A DNA stretch of 64,000 bases from Candidatus Geothermarchaeum rappei. GTDB taxonomy: Archaea > Thermoproteota > Nitrososphaeria > Geothermarchaeales > JDFR-13. Made by a program: the position numbers and the translations under genes. Location: contig MTMB02000001.1 in NCBI GenBank assembly GCA_002011085.2, forward strand, positions 291,820 through 355,819, given 5' to 3'. Positions 40,269-49,448 of this stretch are shown piece by piece. The notes under the pieces were generated by a model, which worked only from the letters and a program-made list of their open reading frames with translations, searched no databases and was not told where the DNA came from. The number at the start of each line of letters is the position of its first letter. The stretch's first letter is position 1.

Positions 40269-40539
40269 TATGATGAGGGTAATGAGCCTCTTATTAGGAT
40301 TGGCTGGTTCATAACTGGATTCATATCAATAATACCCGTTATTGATCTACTGACAGAGTTTACTGGATTCTCTAGGCATCCTCTTAGAAATGTCCAAGGT
40401 ATCTCCATTATCATCCTCAGCAGTTGTACTTATAACTTATAGATGTATCCTATCCTCTATAGCCACATTTGGCATAGTGTTCTGGGCATATACTATTAGG
40501 GTTCTTATCCTGAGGATTGGGAAATTAGCTAGGTGTTGA
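40269..40539 (+). pseudogene. Possible frameshifted remnant of a small membrane protein gene
   Basis: Frame from 40269: YDEGNEPLIRIGWFITGFISIIPVIDLLTEFTGFSRHPLRN...; adjacent +1 frame (ATG 40390 to TGA 40539): MSKVSPLSSSAVVLITYRCILSSIATFGIVFWAYTIRVLILRIGKLARC*. Confidence 0.45.
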
Positions 40540-40546
40540 GTAGGGG

Positions 40547-41905
40547 CTAATCATATTTGAGGTTTTTAAGCACTTCCTCCGAAACCTCGATGGTCCTCTG
40601 TATGTCCTCTTTTGTATGTGCTAGGCTCAGGAACCATGGTTCTCCCTCTATAACTCCTCTAATGATCACCCCGTTTAACAACATCTTCATCCAGTGATTT
40701 GCATATGCCTTACGATTATAGTTTAACACTACATCTCTATAGTTCCTCGGCTTCCATGGCATGAAGTGAATGGTGCCAACTGATTCTAGTGATGAGACAC
40801 ATAACGGTAGTTTATGATCGGCGATTATGTCGCTTAAACCTTTTGCAAGCTCTCTTCCATTAATGTGTAACTGGTGATAGGCTGTGTCAGTCAAGACCTC
40901 GGTAAGATTTTTATATGAAGCTGCTACAGATAGTGGATTCCCATTATATGTGCCGCTATGTATATGCCTACCATTTGGATACATTATCTCCGCCAAGTGT
41001 TTCTTGAAGCCGTAGGCAGATATAGGTATCCCTCCACCTAATGCTTTGGCAAGTGTCACGATATCTGGCTCCACACCAAAATATTCCACAGCTCCACCTG
41101 GAGCTATTCTCAACCCAGTCTTTACCTCATCGAATATTAGTAGAACTCCATGTTCCTCGGTCAGTCTCCTAACTTCCTTCAGATATCCGTCCATAGGCAT
41201 TATTAGTCCGACGCTATTCATAGCCACGGGCTCTAAGATCATGGCGGCAATTTCTCCCTCATATTTTTTAAGAGCATATTCAAGCCCCTCCAAATCATTG
41301 TATAACACGACTATAGTATCCCTCTTACAGTACTTAGGTACACCGGGGTCTAGAACTTTCCTCGGCTCTTTCTCAGAGCCCCATTCACCGGGTTTTACAC
41401 CCACGCTTATCGATACACTATCATATGTACCGTGGTAGCTTCCCTCTACCTTAATAATCTTCTCCCTACCTGTATATGCACGTGCAAGTTTAATCGCATG
41501 CATAACCGCCTCAGACCCTGTATTGGAAAGCCTAAAACCCGCCATAGAAGGGTATCTCCTTATCAATTCTTTGACTAGCTTTATCTGGGGTTCAAATGGC
41601 ATGGTATATAGGGTTCCGTTCTCCACCTGCTCTCTAATCGCTTCAACTAGCTTTGGATGTGAATGACCAGGTAGGTTGGCGCCATAGCCCATCACATAGT
41701 CTATGTACTCGTTTCCATCTACATCCCAGATCTTGGAACCCCTTGCTCTCTCGACATAGAAGGGATAGGGAGGGTAGTATCTTAGGCTACTATGTACTCC
41801 ACCGGGTGTATATTTCACCGCTTCTTTGAATAATTCTCTTGACTTTTGTGTCTTAGCCGTATAGGCCGTGAGGAGAGAATCCTCGAGAAGGTCGTATAAA
41901 CCCAT
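40547..41905 (-). CDS. Class III aminotransferase, glutamate-1-semialdehyde aminomutase-like (paralogue A)
   Basis: YTPGGVHSSLRYYPPYPFYVERARGSKIWDVDGNEYIDYVMGYGA, LIFDEVKTGLRIAPGGA, LAKALGGGIPISAYG. Confidence 0.92.
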   Translation of the reverse strand: MGLYDLLEDSLLTAYTAKTQKSRELFKEAVKYTPGGVHSSLRYYPPYPFYVERARGSKIWDVDGNEYIDYVMGYGANLPGHSHPKLVEAIREQVENGTLYTMPFEPQIKLVKELIRRYPSMAGFRLSNTGSEAVMHAIKLARAYTGREKIIKVEGSYHGTYDSVSISVGVKPGEWGSEKEPRKVLDPGVPKYCKRDTIVVLYNDLEGLEYALKKYEGEIAAMILEPVAMNSVGLIMPMDGYLKEVRRLTEEHGVLLIFDEVKTGLRIAPGGAVEYFGVEPDIVTLAKALGGGIPISAYGFKKHLAEIMYPNGRHIHSGTYNGNPLSVAASYKNLTEVLTDTAYHQLHINGRELAKGLSDIIADHKLPLCVSSLESVGTIHFMPWKPRNYRDVVLNYNRKAYANHWMKMLLNGVIIRGVIEGEPWFLSLAHTKEDIQRTIEVSEEVLKNLKYD

Positions 41906-42029
41906 TTAGGTAGTCACCAGCAAAAATAAGGCCTGCCGTGTTATAAAAACCCTCTAGCCGGTCTCCAGCCGAATGGTAAAACAATTTTTCTTTAAATAAT
42001 GGTGGCTGAATACAGACAAATAAGGGATA

Positions 42030-42905
42030 TTGGAGGGGCATGTCATGTTTAAGGGACATATAGTCTTGGAGGAGGTTTCACCTGACCTGCTGATGATGTT
42101 CAGGATTAGGAACGTGCTTCTAAATACCAGGACAAAGTACCAGGAGGTACAGATAGTAGATCTACATGGTTTTGGCAGGGCATTGATCTTGGATAACTAT
42201 ATACAGTCAACGGAGTTAGATGAATATATCTATCATGAGACGCTTGTACATCCCCCGATGACTTCCCACCCAAATCCTATGGATATACTCATTATAGGCG
42301 GGTCTGAGGGGGCGACTCTGAGGGAGGTGCTTAAGCACAGTTGTGTGGAGAGGGTTGTAATGGTCGATATAGATGGCGAGCTTATTGAATACACGAGGAA
42401 GTATCTAGAGACCATGCATAAAGGGGCTTTTGAGAGTGAGAAACTTAGGCTAGTGATAGGCGATGGATATAAGTATGTGATGGAGGCGGGGCCAGACCAG
42501 TTTGATGTCGTTATACTAGACTTGACTGATCCATATAGCTCGGAGATAGCTAAGAAGCTGTATAGTGTGGAGTTCTACATGGGGATTAAAAATATTCTCA
42601 GGCCGTATGGCGTTATGGTTACTCAAGCTGGAAACTCTTTCTTCTACGCAGATGCCTATCTCGAGGCTAGGGAGAACATCAGGGAGGTGTTTGACAACCT
42701 GTTGGAGTACTGGGCATGGATCCCGTCATTTGGATATAACTGTAACTTTATTATGGCTTCTGACTATAAGGAGTCTCTATCTATAACCCCGGATGAGGCT
42801 GATAAACGGCTTTCTAAAAGGGGTGTTGAGACAAGGCTCTACAATGGAGACTATCACATGAGTCTATTGAAGCAGGGCATCATAGTTAATAGAGAGTTTC
42901 TATAG
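42030..42905 (+). CDS. speE: Spermidine/aminopropyltransferase (SpeE family); start probably ATG at 42045
   Basis: LDNYIQSTELDEYIYHETLVHPPM, ILIIGGSEGATLREVLKHSCVERVVMVDIDGELIEY, YDVVILDLTDP-like FDVVILDLTDPY. Confidence 0.94.
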   Translation: MEGHVMFKGHIVLEEVSPDLLMMFRIRNVLLNTRTKYQEVQIVDLHGFGRALILDNYIQSTELDEYIYHETLVHPPMTSHPNPMDILIIGGSEGATLREVLKHSCVERVVMVDIDGELIEYTRKYLETMHKGAFESEKLRLVIGDGYKYVMEAGPDQFDVVILDLTDPYSSEIAKKLYSVEFYMGIKNILRPYGVMVTQAGNSFFYADAYLEARENIREVFDNLLEYWAWIPSFGYNCNFIMASDYKESLSITPDEADKRLSKRGVETRLYNGDYHMSLLKQGIIVNREFL

Positions 42906-43032
42906 TATTGTATTTTAACTCCTCATTTACTCTTTATTAGTTTATTCTAACAATAATGATTTTAAAACAGGGTGTTTTCACCCCTAGGTAGTGATTTAAA
43001 GAAGGGTTTCAGCATCAAACCAATTCTCGGGT

Positions 43033-44463
43033 GTGAATATGTTGAGTGAAGACTTGGTTTTTAAGGCTCTGGATAAGGCGTTGTCCCTAGGAGCGGGATA
43101 TGCCGAGGCAAGGCTGCAGTCTGATAAAGAATATACAATTATACTTCGTAACGGTGGGTTGGAGGCCTATGGACTTGGTGTTAACGAGGGCCTTGCTGTA
43201 AGGGTGGTTGTAGATGGATCCATGGGCTTCGCTACAACCGATGTACTTGAGTCAAATGAGGTGTTGGAGACGGCTGATCAGGCGGTTAAACTGGCTCGTG
43301 TCCAGGGCGAGGGCGGTATTGAGATGGCTGAAGTCCCTTCATATAGCGTATCCTATAGTGTGATTCAGAAAAAGAAGTTTGAAGATATTAGTATGGAGGA
43401 GAAAGTAGCCTATCTGGAGGATATTGATAGGGAGATACGTTCATTATCAAATGATGTCAAGATCCCCAGTAGAACCCTCATAATGTCTTTTAGACTAACA
43501 GAGAAATATCTCGCCACAAGCGACGGCATAATAGTTAGGAGCATTGTCCCCCGGCTGATTCTAATGGGGTATATTGTATTGTCATATGGAGATCGGTCTA
43601 TCACTAGATTCACTGGTGTAGGCGGTTCTATGGGCTGGGAAGGCATTGATACCTGGGATCCTATTAAATGGTTCAGGGATAATACGAGGGATCTTACTAA
43701 CGTGATTAAAAATGCCAAGCCCGTTGAGCCTGGGTATTATGATATAATACTGGGTCCAGAGACAGCCGGCCTTGCAGCCCACGAGGGCTGTGGACATCCC
43801 TTTGAACTGGATAGAATCATGGGTAGAGAAGGTGCACAGGCTGGTGAGTCATTTATGAAGATTGAGATGCTTGGTGATAAGATATCTAGTGAGGAGGTTA
43901 CGGTCATAGATGACCCTACTCTACCAAACTCATATGGCTTCTATCTATATGACGATGAGGGTGTTAAGGCTAGGCCGAGGAAGCTTATCGACAGGGGTGT
44001 TGTAAACGAGTTCCTCATGAATAGGGAGACCGCGGCAATCCTAGGCCTAGAAAGCAATGCGGCGGCTAGGGCAGCAGCCTATAACAGGGAGCCTATTGTG
44101 AGGATGGCGAACACGTATTTTGCAGCTGGATCATATTCATTCGAGGAGTTGATAGAGGATGTGGAGAGAGGGATATATCTAAAGTCATTTGGGGAATGGA
44201 ACATTGATGATAGACGGTTTAACATGAGGTTCATAGGGCAAGAAGCGTATTTAATTGAGAAGGGTGAGTTGAAGCATCCACTTCTAAATCCCGTGTTCGA
44301 GATCACTACACCAAAGTTCTATGCTAGCATTGATGCTGTTGATAAGAACCTAGAGTTCGGTCCAGCTACATGTGGTAAGAGCGACCCCCATCAGGGTGTG
44401 CCTGTCTATGTGGGTGGCCCTAATATAAGGGTTAGGAAGGTTTATGTCTCTCCCCCTGTTTAG
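43033..44463 (+). CDS. TldD-family metalloprotease (pair 2)
   Basis: GLAAHEGCGHPFELDRIMG (HExxxH), PIVRMANTYFAAGSYSFEEL, ATCGKSDPHQGVPVYVGGPNIRVRKVYV. Confidence 0.93.
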   Translation: MNMLSEDLVFKALDKALSLGAGYAEARLQSDKEYTIILRNGGLEAYGLGVNEGLAVRVVVDGSMGFATTDVLESNEVLETADQAVKLARVQGEGGIEMAEVPSYSVSYSVIQKKKFEDISMEEKVAYLEDIDREIRSLSNDVKIPSRTLIMSFRLTEKYLATSDGIIVRSIVPRLILMGYIVLSYGDRSITRFTGVGGSMGWEGIDTWDPIKWFRDNTRDLTNVIKNAKPVEPGYYDIILGPETAGLAAHEGCGHPFELDRIMGREGAQAGESFMKIEMLGDKISSEEVTVIDDPTLPNSYGFYLYDDEGVKARPRKLIDRGVVNEFLMNRETAAILGLESNAAARAAAYNREPIVRMANTYFAAGSYSFEELIEDVERGIYLKSFGEWNIDDRRFNMRFIGQEAYLIEKGELKHPLLNPVFEITTPKFYASIDAVDKNLEFGPATCGKSDPHQGVPVYVGGPNIRVRKVYVSPPV

Positions 44464-44475
44464 GAGGTGGATTAA

Positions 44476-45813
44476 ATGGATCTAAGTATATTGACTGAGG
44501 ATCTACTTAGGAGGATAATGGGGTTTGCTGACGATGGAGCAGTGTTGATACATAGAGTCGTATCCCATCAGATAAGGTTTTCGGGGAATAAGATAGATAT
44601 AGGGAAGACATGGAGAGAAACATCGATATCTCTCATGATGGATAAGGATAAGAAGGTTAACATCCTCAACTTGTCCTATCCAGGTGTCAAGAATATAGAT
44701 GAGGTTTTGGAGGCTGCCAAAAAAACATTGGAGAAGTCGCAACCCAGGCCAATCTACGCCGAGTTACCTGATCCCCCTCCATCATATCCATCTATAGGGG
44801 ATAAGGTTGATAAAAGGATTCTTGACAGGCCCGATCTCCTAGCTGACGTGGCTAAAGTTTCTATTGACGAGGCTCTGGTAAGTGGAGCTAGACGGGTTTC
44901 TGGAGCTGTTAGAGGAAACTATGTAGAGATATACCTGGCTACGTCTAAGGCAAACACCGTCTTATCTGACTCCTATACTAATGTATATCTGGATGTAAGG
45001 GCTTTTGTAGATGGTGAGGACTCTGGCCACGCTTCCCAATTGGCTAGGAATATAGACGGTCTTGACCCAGAGAGGCTTGGTAGGGAGGCGGGTGAAACCG
45101 CTAAGCTTAGCACCAAGACCGTTTCAGTTGATCCAGGTAGATATGACACTGTAGCTACACCAAATGCCGCTGCAGCCCTGGTCAATCTAGTAGGTAACTC
45201 TGCCTCCGGTTTCTATGTATTAATGGGACGCAGCTTCTTCAGAGATAGACTTGGAGATGATGTGGCTTATGAAGGCCTCACTATAAATGACAATCCACAT
45301 AGTCCATTGAGTAGGATACCTAGATCATTCGACGATGAAGCTATGCCTACTCGGAAAAACACAATAATTAAAGAGGGCCGTCTAACAACATATCTCCATA
45401 ACCGGTTTACAGCTAAGGTATTCGACGCCGATTTAACGGGGAATGCCGGGTGGATCATGCCCTCTGCATGGCATCTCGAGGTATCGCCGGGAGATATGTC
45501 GAGGGACGAGCTGGTGGAGGAGCTTGATCATGGTTTTATATTGAATAACGTGACTTACATCCGGTTCCAGAACCATATTAAGGGTGACTTCAGTGGTGTA
45601 ATTAGAGACGGGCTATTTTATGTTGAAAATGGGGAGATTAAGGGAGCTGTAAAAGGACTGCGCTTCTCAGACAATATGCCTAGGATACTCAATAACATAG
45701 TGGGTATAGGGAAGGATGTTGAGAACATCTTCCACTGGTGGATACGTCTCGATGTCACTACACCAAGTCTATTGATTAAGGACTGTGGATATACCAAGGC
45801 CTTTGGACTATAG
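44476..45813 (+). CDS. TldE/PmbA-family protein (pair 2)
   Basis: VDPGRYDTVATPNAAAALVNLVGNSASGF, GNAGWIMPSAWHLEVSPGDMSRDELVEELDHGFIL; immediately downstream of TldD. Confidence 0.9.
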   Translation: MDLSILTEDLLRRIMGFADDGAVLIHRVVSHQIRFSGNKIDIGKTWRETSISLMMDKDKKVNILNLSYPGVKNIDEVLEAAKKTLEKSQPRPIYAELPDPPPSYPSIGDKVDKRILDRPDLLADVAKVSIDEALVSGARRVSGAVRGNYVEIYLATSKANTVLSDSYTNVYLDVRAFVDGEDSGHASQLARNIDGLDPERLGREAGETAKLSTKTVSVDPGRYDTVATPNAAAALVNLVGNSASGFYVLMGRSFFRDRLGDDVAYEGLTINDNPHSPLSRIPRSFDDEAMPTRKNTIIKEGRLTTYLHNRFTAKVFDADLTGNAGWIMPSAWHLEVSPGDMSRDELVEELDHGFILNNVTYIRFQNHIKGDFSGVIRDGLFYVENGEIKGAVKGLRFSDNMPRILNNIVGIGKDVENIFHWWIRLDVTTPSLLIKDCGYTKAFGL

Positions 45814-45943
45814 AGAAAAAAAAATATTCAAAGGGACAATCTACATCTACAGAATGATCTAAAATAATTGCATTATAATTTCTATACAATTTTCTCTTTA
45901 TATTTAAAGTTCTTAACAATATTTTATTTTTTGGGTAATTATA

Positions 45944-46711
45944 ATGGTATTCATATATAAAGATGGAAGAGACCTTGTAGGCTACGAGGCTGTTCTTCCC
46001 AACGTCCCTGGTGCAATACGGTATATAGCGTCTATTACCGAGAAATACGGCCTAAACATTGTTTATATAGAGGAATGCACGGTCTCGGAGGGTAATGATC
46101 TATTTTTTATAGTCGTTGACTTCACTGATAAGGATGTTGACCCCGAGATGCTGCTTAAGGAGTTCCGGAGGAATAAGAAGTATGTTACTAGTGTTGAGAT
46201 GTCCCCTAGTTTTAAAAACGTTATCTTCCCGAGGTACTTCTGTGTCAAGACCCTCGGTGGCCTCCGGGTTATTCTAATGGGCTTCGCTAATATGAAGGGG
46301 CTTCTCAACGGCCTTAAAAAACAGTTGGGTGAAGAAGCTTCTTCTTCATTCATATATCACTTGGGATATGGGGTAGGTAGGGAGCTCTACGACATTTACA
46401 GTAAGTATACTCCGATTGAAGGACCAGAGGAGGGAGTAAAGTTATTGGAGGCTTTGACTAAGGGAGCGAGTTGGTGTGAACTAATAAGCTACTCGATTAA
46501 AGGGGACAAGATAATTTTAAAGTTGGGTAAGCTATGGGAATGCGAAATGTTAAGAGGAATGGCCGATAAACCCACTAGCAACTATGTTAGGGGAATGCTA
46601 GTAAGCTTCTTCGAAAAGGTACTGGACAAACCAGGCGGTCTCGTGGCAATAGAGAAGAAATGTATCGGCCAAGGCGAACCATACTGTGAATTCGAGATAA
46701 AAATAATATAA
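45944..46711 (+). CDS. ACT domain - V4R fusion protein (paralogue B)
   Basis: VGYEAVLPNVPGAIRYIASITEKYGLNIVYIEE; LWECEMLRGMADKPTSNYVRGMLVSFFEK...KKCIGQGEPYCEFEIKI. Confidence 0.85.
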   Translation: MVFIYKDGRDLVGYEAVLPNVPGAIRYIASITEKYGLNIVYIEECTVSEGNDLFFIVVDFTDKDVDPEMLLKEFRRNKKYVTSVEMSPSFKNVIFPRYFCVKTLGGLRVILMGFANMKGLLNGLKKQLGEEASSSFIYHLGYGVGRELYDIYSKYTPIEGPEEGVKLLEALTKGASWCELISYSIKGDKIILKLGKLWECEMLRGMADKPTSNYVRGMLVSFFEKVLDKPGGLVAIEKKCIGQGEPYCEFEIKII

Positions 46712-46860
46712 AAAACCACTAATAATTGCCCCTTAGTCCCTCTTCATTAAGGTATTCTAAAGGTACTTCCCAGTTATATGCATTAATTTTATGTGGATAC
46801 CGCAGGTAATCTTTAATAATATCTACTTTCAAATTGCAGCTATATATACTTCCCTTTTCC

Positions 46861-47334
46861 CTAGAGGATGTTTCCCCTCCTAATTCTAAGGTTAAGCCCA
46901 TATAGGTTTTCAACTATACTCTTGTATGAAAGAATAGCCTCGTGGTCAGTCGATGTAAATTTAATATAGTTATCATACTCTTCATCAGCAAGGAAGACAT
47001 ATCCATCGCCGGCTATCATTCCATAAAATATTCCTCTTTCCTTGCTGAAAACCTTCTTAACCCCGTCTTCAGATATTTTCATCAGGATACCTGGCTCTCC
47101 TGTTTTAATCTTTAGAAATTTATCTGTAGCATAATATAACATGCTTCTTGGATAGATCGAGAGTAGAGTATCCTCATAGTAAACAAATATTGCGTTGGAA
47201 GAGATATCCACAATGTATTTACCAAAAATCTTACGATCTATTATATCTCTTGAAACATCTTCTTCAAAAGAAATGTTATCATAATCAAATCTCTGTGAGT
47301 ATTGGGCTCTCCTACTGCCACCGCCCAAAAACAA
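46861..47334 (-). CDS. Hypothetical protein; possibly extended into the 46719..46913 frame by a frameshift
   Basis: 157-aa ORF, no motif recognised; a second minus-strand ORF in another frame overlaps its 3' end. Confidence 0.55.
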   Translation of the reverse strand: MFLGGGSRRAQYSQRFDYDNISFEEDVSRDIIDRKIFGKYIVDISSNAIFVYYEDTLLSIYPRSMLYYATDKFLKIKTGEPGILMKISEDGVKKVFSKERGIFYGMIAGDGYVFLADEEYDNYIKFTSTDHEAILSYKSIVENLYGLNLRIRRGNIL

Positions 47335-47391
47335 CCCACCTGAATAACTAAAAAATTATATTAGATGGAGAAATAGACTAAAGGTAAATTT

Positions 47392-47505
47392 TGGAGCCGG
47401 GAGTGGGATTTGAACCCACGTGCAACTGGTATCCGCCTCTCATCGCCCAAACGGGCTCGAAATACCAGTCTGCAGCCAGCCCCCTAGCCACTCGGGCATC
47501 CCGGC
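47392..47505 (-). tRNA. tRNA-Cys (anticodon GCA), intron-containing, CCA encoded
   Basis: Minus-strand GCCGGGA...TCCCGGC acceptor, T-arm GTGGGTTCAAATCCCAC, anticodon arm GCTGG-CT-GCA-G/A-CCAGT formed only after removing 39 nt; 3' CCA present at 47392-47394. Confidence 0.93.
47431..47469 (-). other. 39-nt tRNA intron at canonical position 37/38
   Basis: Minus-strand ACTGGTATTTCGAGCCCGTTTGGGCGATGAGAGGCGGAT between G37 and A38, with internal GCCC/GGGC hairpin. Confidence 0.85.
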
Positions 47506-47621
47506 ACGTGATGTAAATCATTTTCATTATTCTCTTTTTTCTATTATATATGTCTTTCTTGTTGTTTTTATGTTTTTGTCTATGTAGGTATTTTTCTGGT
47601 TTATAGCTTGGTTCTCTTTCT

Positions 47622-49406
47622 ATGTTTTTATGTTTTATTGAGGTTTATTTATTTTTGGGTATGGTGCTGTTGGGATATAGGCCTTTGTTTGCCCTATTTA
47701 TACTGTTGGGATTGTTATCTTCTCTATTCTTGGCTATTGCTTATGCCGTGGATTATGCCATTCCTCCTTCACCAGAGTTTCTACCTGATAATAGTTATAC
47801 GTGGACTCTGTTTAAGGGGGATTCAGGGTCTACGATGCATAGTTCTTCGGATATCCCTCGGATACCTAGGGTTTTGTATAGTGTGAATGTGTCTTCTAAT
47901 TTGGGTGGGAGGCTGGCGACTCCATTGGTCGGTGACGGCCTCGTTGTTATAGCGGATTCCCGGAGGGTATGTGGCTATAGTGATGTTGATGGTAGTTTGA
48001 TATGGACTGCGGATATTCTCGATACATATGGTGCGTCTATAACGGCTCTTGGCATGGATGATAAGGTTTACATCGCTACCTCTGGTAGGATAGATGTCCA
48101 TGGTGAAGATATACCTGCTCTATTAATTGCTCTTGACAAGTGGAGTGGGGCATCTGTATGGGTTAGGGAGCTTACTGGGATGAAGTCCTCTGTAACATCT
48201 AACCTGGTTATTTATGAGGGTAGGATAGTCTTTGGGACTATATGGGCGGATAGCAGTGTATATTGTTATGATCGGGATGGGAACCTCATCTGGGTTAAGG
48301 GTTTGACGGGATTAGGTAATATCCGTGGTATAGCCGTCGGCAATGGCATGGTGTTTGTGACTGGTGAGAATGATTATTGGGTATATGCCTTGGATATAGA
48401 CACTGGAGATATTATATGGAGTTATGAGCATGGCGCTATTCCTGGAACCCCATTATATTGGGAGGGTAGGTTGTATTTCATTGATTCACGGGGATATCTA
48501 CTATGTCTAGACTCAAATGGAGCTGTGCTGTGGAGTAGGGATGTTGGGGGAGGAAGTGATGTAAACACGAATTCCTTTCTCACGATAGATGATGATGGAC
48601 ATATTTATATTGTGAAGACACTTGGAGAGGATAATGGTATTCTTAAACTGGATAATAATGGTAATGAGATTGGGTTCTTCAAGATATCGCGGGGTGAAGT
48701 AACGGATATACCTGTGATGACCAAAAGACTGTTATTATTACCTGTCTCGGGCCCAGATTATGTAAAGATATATTTCCTATGGAATGGCTTGAATGAGATA
48801 CATAGCATTGTGTATAAGCCTGAAGAGACCTTTAGACCTTCTATATCAGTCGCCAACGCATCTATCTATATTATTATCCCATATGATAGAAGCCGGCAAA
48901 TGCTTATGAAGCTGGTAGATGATGAACCGCCTATCATAAAGGATATAAGTGATGTTAAAGAGGTATTGGCAGATGAGGCTGTCGATATCAATGCAACTAT
49001 ATATGACGGTAGAAGCGGGATCTACAAAGCAATATTATTTTATCAGGTGAATAACTCGGAGCCAAAGTATATTGCAATGGATATCGTTAGGAGGTATATT
49101 ATCGAGCCAATAGGGGGATACGGATTTAGTGAAGAGCAATATATAGCGACCATCCCAGGACAGCCGCCTGGTTCGAATGTTACGTACTGGATATTAGCTG
49201 TTGACAATGTAGGTAACTACCTATATTCAGATGTATATAGCTATATTGTTGTCAAGCCCAAGATGCCTCTACCTCCCCAGCAGCCTAGTGAGCAGCCTTC
49301 CCCTGTCGAGGAGCCTCAGCCTCCATCGATATGGATGATCATAATCCCGGTTCTCGCTGTCTTGGCTGTCGCTATATCAATATACTTTATACGAATTAAG
49401 AGGTGA
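47622..49406 (+). CDS. PQQ-like beta-propeller surface protein with Ig-like domain and C-terminal TM anchor; start probably ATG at 47661
   Basis: Repeated blades (DGSLIWTADI, GNLIWVKGLTG, GDIIWSYEHG, GAVLWSRDVGGG), DDEPPIIKDI...YWILAVDNVGN, Pro-rich linker, TM, RIKR. Confidence 0.85.
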   Translation: MFLCFIEVYLFLGMVLLGYRPLFALFILLGLLSSLFLAIAYAVDYAIPPSPEFLPDNSYTWTLFKGDSGSTMHSSSDIPRIPRVLYSVNVSSNLGGRLATPLVGDGLVVIADSRRVCGYSDVDGSLIWTADILDTYGASITALGMDDKVYIATSGRIDVHGEDIPALLIALDKWSGASVWVRELTGMKSSVTSNLVIYEGRIVFGTIWADSSVYCYDRDGNLIWVKGLTGLGNIRGIAVGNGMVFVTGENDYWVYALDIDTGDIIWSYEHGAIPGTPLYWEGRLYFIDSRGYLLCLDSNGAVLWSRDVGGGSDVNTNSFLTIDDDGHIYIVKTLGEDNGILKLDNNGNEIGFFKISRGEVTDIPVMTKRLLLLPVSGPDYVKIYFLWNGLNEIHSIVYKPEETFRPSISVANASIYIIIPYDRSRQMLMKLVDDEPPIIKDISDVKEVLADEAVDINATIYDGRSGIYKAILFYQVNNSEPKYIAMDIVRRYIIEPIGGYGFSEEQYIATIPGQPPGSNVTYWILAVDNVGNYLYSDVYSYIVVKPKMPLPPQQPSEQPSPVEEPQPPSIWMIIIPVLAVLAVAISIYFIRIKR

Positions 49407-49448
49407 TGTTTCCATAGTGGTATACATATCATTAATTAGAGTTTTGAT

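Noticed and set aside
47431-47469. Alternative reading of the tRNA as tRNA-Ser(CGA), using UUUCGAG as the anticodon loop
   Set aside because: That reading leaves the stem and variable arm unbalanced; removing 39 nt gives a regular tRNA-Cys(GCA) cloverleaf with position 37/38 intron
47608-47886. Plus-strand 92-aa hydrophobic ORF
   Set aside because: Alternate frame of the PQQ-propeller gene start; Trp/Tyr/Leu-rich composition is an artefact of the T-rich signal region
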